Assembly (NCBI RefSeq): GCF_000488215.1
Contig: NZ_KI530723.1
Location: forward strand, 62,001 to 126,000
DNA from: Acinetobacter nectaris CIP 110549
Lineage (GTDB): Bacteria > Pseudomonadota > Gammaproteobacteria > Pseudomonadales > Moraxellaceae
DNA: 64,000 nt
Direction: 5' to 3'
The notes beneath the pieces are model-generated. The model was given only the letters and a program-made list of their open reading frames with translations. It had not been told where the DNA came from and made no database searches. A program made the position numbers and the translations under genes. Positions 1-7,595 of the stretch are shown in pieces (within the stretch, counting starts at the first letter, position 1; each line of letters opens with the position of its first letter).

Positions 1-633
1 GCGTATTTCAAACATATTATTGCAATTAATGACTTTGGCGATAGAGAAACAAATGATGTTTTTAAAGCATTATGCCCTCATGGCCAGCTTATCTGTTTAG
101 AAAAGCAATTAGGTCATCATAAAGCCGTAGACTATATGTACAGTCATGTAAAAACTGATTATATTTTTCATTGTGAAGATGATTGGCATTTCAATCAGCT
201 CCCCGATTTATCTAAAATTTTAAATACCTTAGATATCTATTCAGATATGGCAGGCATCTGTTTACGTCATTATAATGATATGTATATTCCTTCCGAACGA
301 AAACATCTTATCAACTATAGAGAAAATTTTGGTGTAAAACTCTGTACTTTAAAAAATGTCCATCCAAAATGGTATGGTTATAGTTTTAACCCACACCTTG
401 TTAAAACCAGTTTATGGCAAGATATTGCTGGCAAGTTTCAAAAATTTAGAAAAGAAAGAAATATTTCAGTTTATTTAAGAAAAAAAAATCGGTTTATGTT
501 TTACCTTACAGAAGGTGGATGTCATCATATTGGACATGATCATAGTCTTGTAAATCCAAAAACAAAACAGAATAAATTTAGTTGGCTATTGAAATTGAAG
601 TTTAAAAAACTATCCTTCGACAATTCACTCTAA
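1..633 (+). CDS. Glycosyltransferase, N-terminally cut by the window edge
   Basis: The frame is open from the first base, so the start lies outside the window; 210 codons are visible. An acidic C-E-D-D-W stretch at visible residues 58-62 sits after a short beta-strand-like segment. This is the usual place of the metal/nucleotide-sugar binding acidic motif in GT-A fold enzymes. The C-terminal part is basic, with H-H-I-G-H-D-H near the end. I do not recognise the exact family. The function is inferred from the motif and from the six glycosyltransferase genes that follow, together forming an LOS outer-core locus next to ilvE. The gene is very AT-rich, as is common in surface-polysaccharide loci. 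Confidence 0.7.
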   Translation, partial: AYFKHIIAINDFGDRETNDVFKALCPHGQLICLEKQLGHHKAVDYMYSHVKTDYIFHCEDDWHFNQLPDLSKILNTLDIYSDMAGICLRHYNDMYIPSERKHLINYRENFGVKLCTLKNVHPKWYGYSFNPHLVKTSLWQDIAGKFQKFRKERNISVYLRKKNRFMFYLTEGGCHHIGHDHSLVNPKTKQNKFSWLLKLKFKKLSFDNSL

Positions 634-720
634 GCTATAAACAACACTCAACTTTATAGCACATTCAAAATAATGTAAGATCAGCTCAGGCATAACATGA
701 TCTAAATAACTGCTAGTTAT

Positions 721-1482
721 ATGAAAAAGTACTTAATTACCATTGAAGAAACCAACAGTCCTCGTTTAAAACAATTTTTTGCTCAATCATGTTTTAATCA
801 ACTACAAAATGATTTTTCTTCATTTGGTATTATTGGAAACAACTTAACTGTTAAAGAGTATTTTAGTCGTGCCGTTAGCAATCGCATTTGTCCTCTCACT
901 CCTGGTGAACTTGGCTGTGCTCTTTCTCATCTGTCCGCACTACAAGACTTCTTAGAGTCAGATGATGAGTATGCTGTCATATTTGAAGATGATGTAATTG
1001 AGACCCTGACACTAAATTTGGATGAACTTGAAAAGAAAGTTAAAGCATTAGATTTAAGCTCAGGCTTTTTACTCAGCTTGGGTGGTATACAAATGGGTAT
1101 TTGTTATAAAGTTAGAGGAAAGCTACTTCAAAAGAAGCTATACGAAAAAAATATATTAAAAGTTGATCCTGACTTTTTACAGTATTTGGTTTATGCCTAT
1201 GCTTATATTGTTGATAAAAAAATGGCTCAACTGCTGCTCCAACATCATGGTGAACAACCCAAAATTTATGACCACTGGTATCCTATTTTAAAATTAGATC
1301 CAACCGTAAATTTCTATGGTACATTCTTATTCGATCATCCTAAAATGTCTGATGATATTATTTCTAAAAGTTACCTTGAGCAAGAACGCCTACAAGTCTA
1401 TAAAAGAAAAAGGCCTCGTCAAAAGTTTTTTCAATACATCCGTAGAAAACTCAAACGCTATACCCTAGATAAGTTTAAATAA
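721..1482 (+). CDS. Glycosyltransferase family 25 (LOS biosynthesis)
   Basis: A 253-residue protein with the GT25 layout of LOS beta-galactosyltransferases (Lex2B/LgtB-like). G-E-L-G-C-A-L-S-H lies at residues 62-70 and the acidic F-E-D-D motif at 88-91. It probably transfers a hexose from a nucleotide sugar to the growing LOS outer core on the cytoplasmic face of the inner membrane. The C-terminus is strongly basic (K/R-rich from about residue 225), consistent with peripheral membrane attachment. It follows the partial glycosyltransferase by 87 bases on the same strand and converges with the minus-strand cluster. No clear Shine-Dalgarno sequence precedes the ATG. Donor and linkage cannot be read from the sequence. 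Confidence 0.85.
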   Translation: MKKYLITIEETNSPRLKQFFAQSCFNQLQNDFSSFGIIGNNLTVKEYFSRAVSNRICPLTPGELGCALSHLSALQDFLESDDEYAVIFEDDVIETLTLNLDELEKKVKALDLSSGFLLSLGGIQMGICYKVRGKLLQKKLYEKNILKVDPDFLQYLVYAYAYIVDKKMAQLLLQHHGEQPKIYDHWYPILKLDPTVNFYGTFLFDHPKMSDDIISKSYLEQERLQVYKRKRPRQKFFQYIRRKLKRYTLDKFK

Positions 1483-1580
1483 ACCTACTGAAATCAGGAT
1501 AAATTCATACTATGACGTTTATGACGCAGTGCAAATATAAACCCTAAAAAATCATATGTATGAATCCTTCACAGTATCAC

Positions 1581-2498
1581 TCAGCTTACTTTAGACTTTC
1601 TTAGTAGATATATAAAAAACCACTTTATAGCTCCGATTGGGTGATGTGTTTTCCATAAAATACGTGCATATTTTCTTGCTGGCTTATATCCTAAGGAAGG
1701 TTTCAAATTTAGATCTGCCCATGGAGAAGCCCAAAGATATTTTATATAATTTATATTAAAATCATGCGCTAAATGCCATGGCTTTACAGCACCCGTATAG
1801 TGAATAAAAACCTTCCCTTCATCTTCAGCATTTACATAGTTAAACTTATTATTTAAAAATAAGACTTTGTTATTAAAAATAATATTTAAAACATCCTGAT
1901 CAGGATATTTATAATCATCCTTATAAATTAACTGCATAAATTGCTTAAATGTATTTTCTTTTTGCCAATTTCTTATATTTATGAGCATAACACCAGAGTC
2001 AAAATAGCCAGTATTATTTAGATCTAGCCCAATATTTTTTAAACATTCTTCACTTTTAATATCTTTGACCGTAGCAATACAATAACGACTAATATCTATT
2101 GTCAATAACTCATCTATTTTACCAGTACATAAGATATCCGCATCAAGATAAAGTACGCTATCAAGTGTTTTACTTAATATTTCGACAATAGATAACCGAT
2201 AATAAATGGCATCATTAAAGTGTTGTTTGACTTGGCAACGCTTATATATGTCTTTATTCAGGATATAAAAATCAATCGATATATTAGGATAAGATTTTTC
2301 TAAATCAGTAAACTTTTCCTTACCAATAATATCTTTATCACTTGTAAACACATGAAATCTAATATTCATATGACTATTATTTTTAATAATAGAGTATATC
2401 GTAACACCACAATAATTAAGATACTGACCATCCACAGCAAATGCAATATCTATACTCGGATGATGAATAGACCTCTGAGATGATATCTGTTCCAGCAA
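1581..2498 (-). CDS. Glycosyltransferase family 8 (LPS/LOS hexosyltransferase, RfaJ/LgtC-like)
   Basis: A GT8 enzyme: D-A-D metal-binding motif at residues 119-121, Y-F-D-S-G-V at 165-170, Y-P-D-Q-D-V-L-N at 198-205 and the C-terminal H-Y-T-G-A-V-K-P-W-H at 233-242, all typical of the WaaI/WaaJ/LgtC group. It likely adds glucose or galactose to the LOS outer core. It is the last gene of the five-gene minus-strand cluster, 30 bases after the preceding GT25. The start is unusual. The in-frame start is TTG at 2498, with a GAGG ribosome site about 14 bases upstream. An ATG at 2511 lies directly behind that site in another frame, separated from the gene by a run of six T. One T fewer would join ATG and gene. 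The N-terminus is therefore uncertain. Confidence 0.88.
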   Translation of the reverse strand: MLEQISSQRSIHHPSIDIAFAVDGQYLNYCGVTIYSIIKNNSHMNIRFHVFTSDKDIIGKEKFTDLEKSYPNISIDFYILNKDIYKRCQVKQHFNDAIYYRLSIVEILSKTLDSVLYLDADILCTGKIDELLTIDISRYCIATVKDIKSEECLKNIGLDLNNTGYFDSGVMLINIRNWQKENTFKQFMQLIYKDDYKYPDQDVLNIIFNNKVLFLNNKFNYVNAEDEGKVFIHYTGAVKPWHLAHDFNINYIKYLWASPWADLNLKPSLGYKPARKYARILWKTHHPIGAIKWFFIYLLRKSKVS

Positions 2499-2528
2499 AA
2501 AACTTATTCATTCCTCAAAAAATATGAA

Positions 2529-3302
2529 TTACTTAAAATCTACTTTTCGTGCAAAAAGAAAGTTGTGCAGTTGTAAAGGTAATCGTGCAACCTCTTTTTT
2601 TATTTTTGCAAAACCTTTAGCTTTATATGTCTTCATACGACTATGACGCTCATCTAAAAGTGAGCTTTTTAAACAGCATTCATTATTCTTTATTTTATTC
2701 AGCTCTAGCTCTTGAATACACAAAGCAGGTACCAACTGACACACAGCCTGAGGATTTTCTTTTAAGTACAACTCAAATATCATATGATCAAGCGGTAATA
2801 TTTTATGATAGTTTTGGACAAATGCTAAAAGAGATTTAGCCCCTGCCAATGAAAGAATATAGCCTGCTGCGCCTAAATTAATGCCTTTCAAATAGAATAA
2901 ATCCCTACTATCTAACGGTTTAACTTGAGCACCAAGAACAACTTTAGGCGTAAATGCTTCAAGTTTAATCACTTCTAGTTTTTCGGGAATCCACTCATAA
3001 CGTGTTAGAAATTGTGCTGAATCTTTACCTAAGAAAATATCATCTTCAAAAATAGTAATATATGGTAAGTCTAGATCAATCGCTTGTTGCCACAAATTAA
3101 GATGACTCATAAAACATGCAACTTCACCTGCTGTTAGAAGCTGCTCATCTATTTTCAAACCCATTTTTTTTGCTTGTATCACAGCAAGATCAGGTGTAAT
3201 TGCATTAAAGAACTCAAAAGGTATTTTTTGCTTTGAAAACTCTGCAGTGATATGTTCACGGCGCTTCTGCTCCGTTTGCAAACTAATGACATAATTATTC
3301 AT
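2529..3302 (-). CDS. Glycosyltransferase family 25 (LOS biosynthesis)
   Basis: A 257-residue GT25 protein with G-E-V-A-C-F-M-S-H at residues 59-67 and F-E-D-D at 85-88, the two family signatures. It probably adds a sugar to the LOS outer core. The ATG at 3302 was chosen because AAGG lies 9 bases upstream; an in-frame TTG six bases earlier is too close to that site. It follows another GT25 gene (3321-4130) by only 18 bases and shares its order of motifs, so the two probably arose by duplication followed by strong divergence. It has a basic C-terminal tail. Sugar specificity cannot be inferred. Confidence 0.86.
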   Translation of the reverse strand: MNNYVISLQTEQKRREHITAEFSKQKIPFEFFNAITPDLAVIQAKKMGLKIDEQLLTAGEVACFMSHLNLWQQAIDLDLPYITIFEDDIFLGKDSAQFLTRYEWIPEKLEVIKLEAFTPKVVLGAQVKPLDSRDLFYLKGINLGAAGYILSLAGAKSLLAFVQNYHKILPLDHMIFELYLKENPQAVCQLVPALCIQELELNKIKNNECCLKSSLLDERHSRMKTYKAKGFAKIKKEVARLPLQLHNFLFARKVDFK

Positions 3303-3320
3303 TACCAATTACCTTATGAA

Positions 3321-4130
3321 TCAATCTAACTTAAAGCGATCTTTATCTAACATAATCTCTCTGCGCTTAAACTTTAAAATGCCAGCGAGTTGATGAATAC
3401 CCAAATATAGTTGTTGCATCACTCTATTTTTTTTATATTTCAATCGAGATGTAAAGGAAGCAGCATCCTGCTTAACATGATTATTTTTAATGAGTCCAAT
3501 CACTGAACCATGCATAACACCAACATCAACCCCATACATGTCTGCTTTATCACTTTGGATTAAAGCAGCGGGCTCAATTTGATATGCGTTTAAGGTATAA
3601 CAGCTATAAATAAACTCATCAGCCAATTTTGGATAAGAGGCTTCTAAATAATTTAATAATTTCTGAGCACCACTTGGAAATAAAATATAGCCGCCTGTTC
3701 CACTGCGGTCTTGATACAATTCAAACAATTGATAATCCGTTGCAACAATTGCGAACTTTTCTTTTGCAACCATCTTTTTACGCCCATGTACTTCTAAGTT
3801 CACAAAATCAATATGATGAAGCTGTGCAATATCATCAATAATTTGTTTTAAATCACGAACAAGTACAGCATCATCTTCTAAAATAACGCAAGGCTTTCCT
3901 AACTCAATGACCGCTTGCCAAGCTTTTTTATGACTCAAAAAACAAGCCAACTCAGACTGCTTCATTGGACGTTGACCATTAAAAGCCAATCTTTCATAAT
4001 CTTGTGTGGAAATTTCTTGAATAGAAACAGCAGGCAATCTTTCAAAGGTTAAACCCAACTTAGTAAACTGCTGTTGTTGTTGCTCTAGACGGTCTTCGCA
4101 CTGATCTAAATTAATAATTAAAATATTCAA
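3321..4130 (-). CDS. Glycosyltransferase family 25 (LOS biosynthesis), TTG start
   Basis: A 269-residue GT25 enzyme: E-L-A-C-F-L-S-H at residues 60-67 and L-E-D-D at 84-87. A short glutamine run (residues 17-21) lies in the N-terminal helix. It starts with TTG, well supported by GGAG eight bases upstream. That site overlaps the stop of the preceding gene (G-V-E-stop), so translation is probably coupled to the tandem GT2 gene. Its role is addition of a sugar to the LOS outer core, inferred from family and context. The C-terminus is basic. Confidence 0.86.
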   Translation of the reverse strand: MNILIINLDQCEDRLEQQQQQFTKLGLTFERLPAVSIQEISTQDYERLAFNGQRPMKQSELACFLSHKKAWQAVIELGKPCVILEDDAVLVRDLKQIIDDIAQLHHIDFVNLEVHGRKKMVAKEKFAIVATDYQLFELYQDRSGTGGYILFPSGAQKLLNYLEASYPKLADEFIYSCYTLNAYQIEPAALIQSDKADMYGVDVGVMHGSVIGLIKNNHVKQDAASFTSRLKYKKNRVMQQLYLGIHQLAGILKFKRREIMLDKDRFKLD

Positions 4131-4135
4131 TGAAA

Positions 4136-5764
4136 TTACTCCACACCATCTTTATCATTTTGCTCGTGCCACAACATAAGATACTTATCTAGTGTATAGC
4201 CCATCGTTGCAATGGCAAAAATAAGCCCATAACCTTTAGTACGGTATGCAGAACGAAAAATATACTCTCTGCAAAATGAAACAAATGCCCTTAAAAATGC
4301 ACTGATAAGCCAAATTGATTTTTTTCGAGCAGCATTTTGCTGTGCCCATTGATGACTATAATGAATATTCTTAAGTAAAAAGTGATACAAGCTATCATTG
4401 GTATGGTGATACAAAATACCTTCTAATACTTCTCTTCTCGCAGATTTTCGGTCTAATGACTCATGTACCTCTGCAGGACTAAATTCAAATTCAGTACGTG
4501 CATACAAACGGTCGTAAGCATCAAAGTATCCTTGACGAACCACTCGACCACAAAAGTAATCTCTTCTATTGAGTGCATAGACAATACCTGTTTCTACAGG
4601 TTGCTGTAATACATTTAAAACAGCTTGTCTTAAATCATTATCTAAGCGCTCATCTGCATCTAATACAAGAATATAATCAGAGGTTGCATAAGATTGTGCA
4701 ATTTGGCGTTGCTTCCCAAAACCGTGCCAATCTCTATTTTCATACCACTTCGCACCATAACCTTGTGCAATTTCTTGCGTATTATCTGTACTGCCTGAAT
4801 CAAGTAAGATAATTTCATCGACTAAATCTTTGACTGTATCCAAACACGCCGCGAGATGTCGTGCTTCATTTTTCACAATCATTACTAAAGATACTGTCGA
4901 TTGCTTTACCTGCGTATCTAAAACTGTTTGTTGTTCAGTTTCAATCCGTGACTGTTTAAAGGCTTGCTCTGCCTTATTTTCGGCAAGATCATATAAAATG
5001 GCATATTTATTAAAAGTATACTGAGAAAATAAGGCAGCATAAAACAGCCCATATTTACCCATTAGAAAACGACCATCTACAATATACTGTTTAAAAAAAG
5101 CCCAAAAAGAACGAATAAATATAGATGATACAGATACGCTTTTTCCTTTTGGAAAGCGATCTTCTGCCCAAGCCTTCGCATAAGAGAGTCTTTTATCTAA
5201 CCAGAATAATGGTGTATCTGCTGTGTGATGTAATAAAAACCCTTCTAGCTTTTTACACACGGCATTGTTGAGCTCTACAGACTCATGTACAAGATTATCA
5301 TTATATTGGAAGCTTTTAGGATATAAACGCCAGTGTGCTTTTAACGGCCAATATGGGTTATCTATCTTATGCCCAAAAATACAGTCAATACGTTTAATAC
5401 CATAAACTACATGTTCGGGTGGATTATGTATTGCTTTTAAAATACTATCTCGCAAATCAGGTGTAATTTCTTCATCTGCATCTAAAGCGAGAATCCAATC
5501 TCCTGTCGCATATTGTTGTGCAATTTGGCGTTGCTTCCCGAAGCCCGGCCAGTTGGCATTACAATACCACTTCCCACCTGCTTGCATTACAAGCTGCTCA
5601 CTATGATCTGTGCTGCCTGAGTCGAGTACAATCAACTCATCAATCCAACCATAAAGTGCAGGTAGACTTTTTTCTAAATTTTTAGCTTCATTTTTTACAA
5701 TCATGACCACACTTAAACGGTATGGTCGAGATTGCTGATTGATTGCAGTGATTGAGTCCTTCAT
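4136..5764 (-). CDS. Tandem-duplicated family 2 glycosyltransferase (two WaaE/KdtX-like domains)
   Basis: A protein of about 542 residues made of two complete GT2 domains of the LPS core type (WaaE/KdtX-like). Each carries M-I-V-K-N-E-A, then D-S-G-S-T-D, then G-F-G-K-Q-R-Q-I-A-Q, then L-D-A-D-E. Counted from the ATG at 5764, D-S-G-S-T-D is at 48-53 and 322-327, and L-D-A-D at 94-97 and 368-371. The halves therefore align with a constant offset of 274 residues. WaaE-type enzymes add beta-glucose to core heptose and are normally a single domain of about 250-260 residues. Both halves keep the acidic motif, so both may be active on different acceptors. The ATG at 5764 overlaps the previous stop (TAATG); an in-frame GTG lies at 5773. 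Confidence 0.88.
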   Translation of the reverse strand: MKDSITAINQQSRPYRLSVVMIVKNEAKNLEKSLPALYGWIDELIVLDSGSTDHSEQLVMQAGGKWYCNANWPGFGKQRQIAQQYATGDWILALDADEEITPDLRDSILKAIHNPPEHVVYGIKRIDCIFGHKIDNPYWPLKAHWRLYPKSFQYNDNLVHESVELNNAVCKKLEGFLLHHTADTPLFWLDKRLSYAKAWAEDRFPKGKSVSVSSIFIRSFWAFFKQYIVDGRFLMGKYGLFYAALFSQYTFNKYAILYDLAENKAEQAFKQSRIETEQQTVLDTQVKQSTVSLVMIVKNEARHLAACLDTVKDLVDEIILLDSGSTDNTQEIAQGYGAKWYENRDWHGFGKQRQIAQSYATSDYILVLDADERLDNDLRQAVLNVLQQPVETGIVYALNRRDYFCGRVVRQGYFDAYDRLYARTEFEFSPAEVHESLDRKSARREVLEGILYHHTNDSLYHFLLKNIHYSHQWAQQNAARKKSIWLISAFLRAFVSFCREYIFRSAYRTKGYGLIFAIATMGYTLDKYLMLWHEQNDKDGVE

Positions 5765-6522
5765 TACTGCCACGCGTCTTTAATCCAATCTGATGGTAAA
5801 ACATAGCGATACCACTTCCCACCCGTTCCATTAATCGCATCAGGTGGATTAATTTCCCCATGAAAAATAATTACTTTTACACCCGTAGGTTTAATGGGTG
5901 GCTTAAAATAAGCAAAGGGTATTTTATGTAGGCAATGATATTTATAGCTTTTACACCAACTATCAGGCCAATACGTTAACGTACCATGCTGATCGATAAA
6001 CCATGATAGATAAGCCTGTTCATTACGGAACTTCTGTCTAATTTCATCAAAGTTTTTTCTAAAATAAGGTAAAATTTCTGGAAATGCACCGATTTTAAAA
6101 CGATAAACTGAGCTATTTCCTGTAATACGCCAAGGTCGTTTCCAATCATGAATAATTAGAAAATCACCTTCTTGTTGAAAAAAGCAATCGATATTGTCGA
6201 CAATAACCACATCTAAATCTAAGAATAGTGCATTACCTTTTAAACCATATAAATCAGGCTCAAATGTAGAAAGTTTATTCCAACCACGTTCAGGGCTACC
6301 TTCAGGTAAATCTAAAGGTGGGATTGGGTAACACTCTACTTCAGGTAAGATGCCTTCAGAAATATCTGTCAGACAAACCATTTTAAATGGCAAGGTTAAA
6401 TGGCGTTTCACCATGTTATATAAACGATTCACATATTCAGCACCATATTTTGTGCCCCATTTCATACACAAAATGATATTTTCTGGCACTTCCTGTGCAT
6501 CTGACTTTTGAGAATCTAACAT
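5764..6522 (-). CDS. Glycosyltransferase of the LOS outer-core locus
   Basis: A 252-residue GT-A type enzyme. The segment F-L-D-L-D-V-V-I-V-D around residues 100-109 is a DxD motif like that of GT8-related transferases; W-N-K-L-S precedes it. It is the first gene of the minus-strand glycosyltransferase cluster, nearest to ilvE. That is the position held by the conserved first outer-core glycosyltransferase (gtrOC1-type) of Acinetobacter outer-core loci; I infer equivalence from position and did not check identity. The stop overlaps the start of the tandem GT2 gene. The ATG at 6522 is preceded by a weak AGG-containing ribosome site. Confidence 0.8.
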   Translation of the reverse strand: MLDSQKSDAQEVPENIILCMKWGTKYGAEYVNRLYNMVKRHLTLPFKMVCLTDISEGILPEVECYPIPPLDLPEGSPERGWNKLSTFEPDLYGLKGNALFLDLDVVIVDNIDCFFQQEGDFLIIHDWKRPWRITGNSSVYRFKIGAFPEILPYFRKNFDEIRQKFRNEQAYLSWFIDQHGTLTYWPDSWCKSYKYHCLHKIPFAYFKPPIKPTGVKVIIFHGEINPPDAINGTGGKWYRYVLPSDWIKDAWQ

Positions 6523-6597
6523 GTTACGCTACCTATTGTTCATAGCCAGTCATCTGACGACAACGCGATTTTAGCATAAAGCCCATAAGGCAGATAT

Positions 6598-6629
6598 AAA
6601 AAAGGCGAACTTCATCGTTCGCCTTTTTT
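6598..6629 (-). terminator. Rho-independent terminator of glnE-ilvE
   Basis: Perfect 13-bp inverted repeat (6598-6610 with 6617-6629) around a six-base loop, with A/T runs at both ends. It lies 13 bases after the ilvE stop on the minus strand and separates ilvE from the glycosyltransferase cluster, which must therefore have its own promoter in 6523-6597. Confidence 0.88.
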
Positions 6630-6642
6630 CCAAACATTCAAA

Positions 6643-7569
6643 TTAGTTCACATAAGTTAACCAATGTTCATATTTTGGATTTTTACCTTGTACTGCATCA
6701 AAGAAAGTTTTTTGCAATTCAGTTGTAATAGGACCACGCTTACCTTCACCAATTTGACGGTCATCATATTCACGAATTGGTGTTACTTCTGCCGCCGTTC
6801 CTGTAAAGAATGCTTCATCTGCAATATAGAATTCATCACGTGTAATACGGCGCTCTACAACTTCATACCCTAGATCTTTAGCAATCGTAATGATTGTCTG
6901 ACGAGTAATTCCTTCAAGTGCACCGCCTGCCAAATCTGGTGTATGTAATACACCATCTTTAATGAGGAATACATTTTCACCTGAACCTTGGCATACAAAT
7001 CCTTGCGGATCCATCAGCATTGCTTCGTCATAACCAGCTTGAGCAACTTCTTGGTGTGCCAAAATAGATACAGTGTAGTTACCACAAGCCTTTGCTTTAC
7101 ACATCGTCACGTTTGGATGGTGATGTGTAAATGAAGAAGTTTTAACACGAATACCTTGTGCCATTGCTTCTTCACCTAAATATGCACCCCAACCCCATGC
7201 AGCAACAGCAGCATGAATTGAGTTATCTGTCGAAGCAATACCTAGCTTTTCAGAGCCAATCCAAATAAATGGACGTAAGTAACATGAATTGAGTTTGTTC
7301 TCACGTACGACATCAATTTGAGCTTGTTCTAAAGTCGCTTGGTCATAAGTAACTTTCATCTGATAAATCTTTGCAGAGTTCAGTAAGCGTTTAGTATGAT
7401 CTTTTAAACGAAAAATTGCTGGACCTTTTGGCGTTTCATAAGCACGTACACCCTCAAAGACACCCATACTGTAGTGTAGTGTATGTGTAAGGACGTGAAC
7501 TTTTGCATCACGCCAATCAATTAACTTTCCATCTTGCCAAATAAAACCATCACGATCAGCCAAATTCAT
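6643..7569 (-). CDS. ilvE: Branched-chain amino acid aminotransferase
   Basis: A 308-residue PLP-dependent class IV aminotransferase that performs the last step of valine, leucine and isoleucine synthesis with glutamate as amino donor. The Schiff-base lysine is in K-A-K-A-C-G-N-Y (about K160); the G-V-F-E-G-V-R-A-Y segment near residue 40 is also typical. The ATG at 7569 was chosen because GGAG lies eight bases upstream; an in-frame GTG at 7578 lies between the two. It follows glnE by 26 bases and is probably cotranscribed. In Acinetobacter, ilvE marks one border of the LOS outer-core locus, which agrees with the glycosyltransferases downstream. Confidence 0.97.
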   Translation of the reverse strand: MNLADRDGFIWQDGKLIDWRDAKVHVLTHTLHYSMGVFEGVRAYETPKGPAIFRLKDHTKRLLNSAKIYQMKVTYDQATLEQAQIDVVRENKLNSCYLRPFIWIGSEKLGIASTDNSIHAAVAAWGWGAYLGEEAMAQGIRVKTSSFTHHHPNVTMCKAKACGNYTVSILAHQEVAQAGYDEAMLMDPQGFVCQGSGENVFLIKDGVLHTPDLAGGALEGITRQTIITIAKDLGYEVVERRITRDEFYIADEAFFTGTAAEVTPIREYDDRQIGEGKRGPITTELQKTFFDAVQGKNPKYEHWLTYVN

Positions 7570-7595
7570 GGCACACACTCCAAATTTCTACATTA

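Noticed and set aside
1502..1566. ATTCATAC...GTATGAAT inverted repeat between the convergent glycosyltransferase genes as a terminator
   Set aside because: Eight-bp stem with a loop of about 48 bases and no T-run; not convincing.
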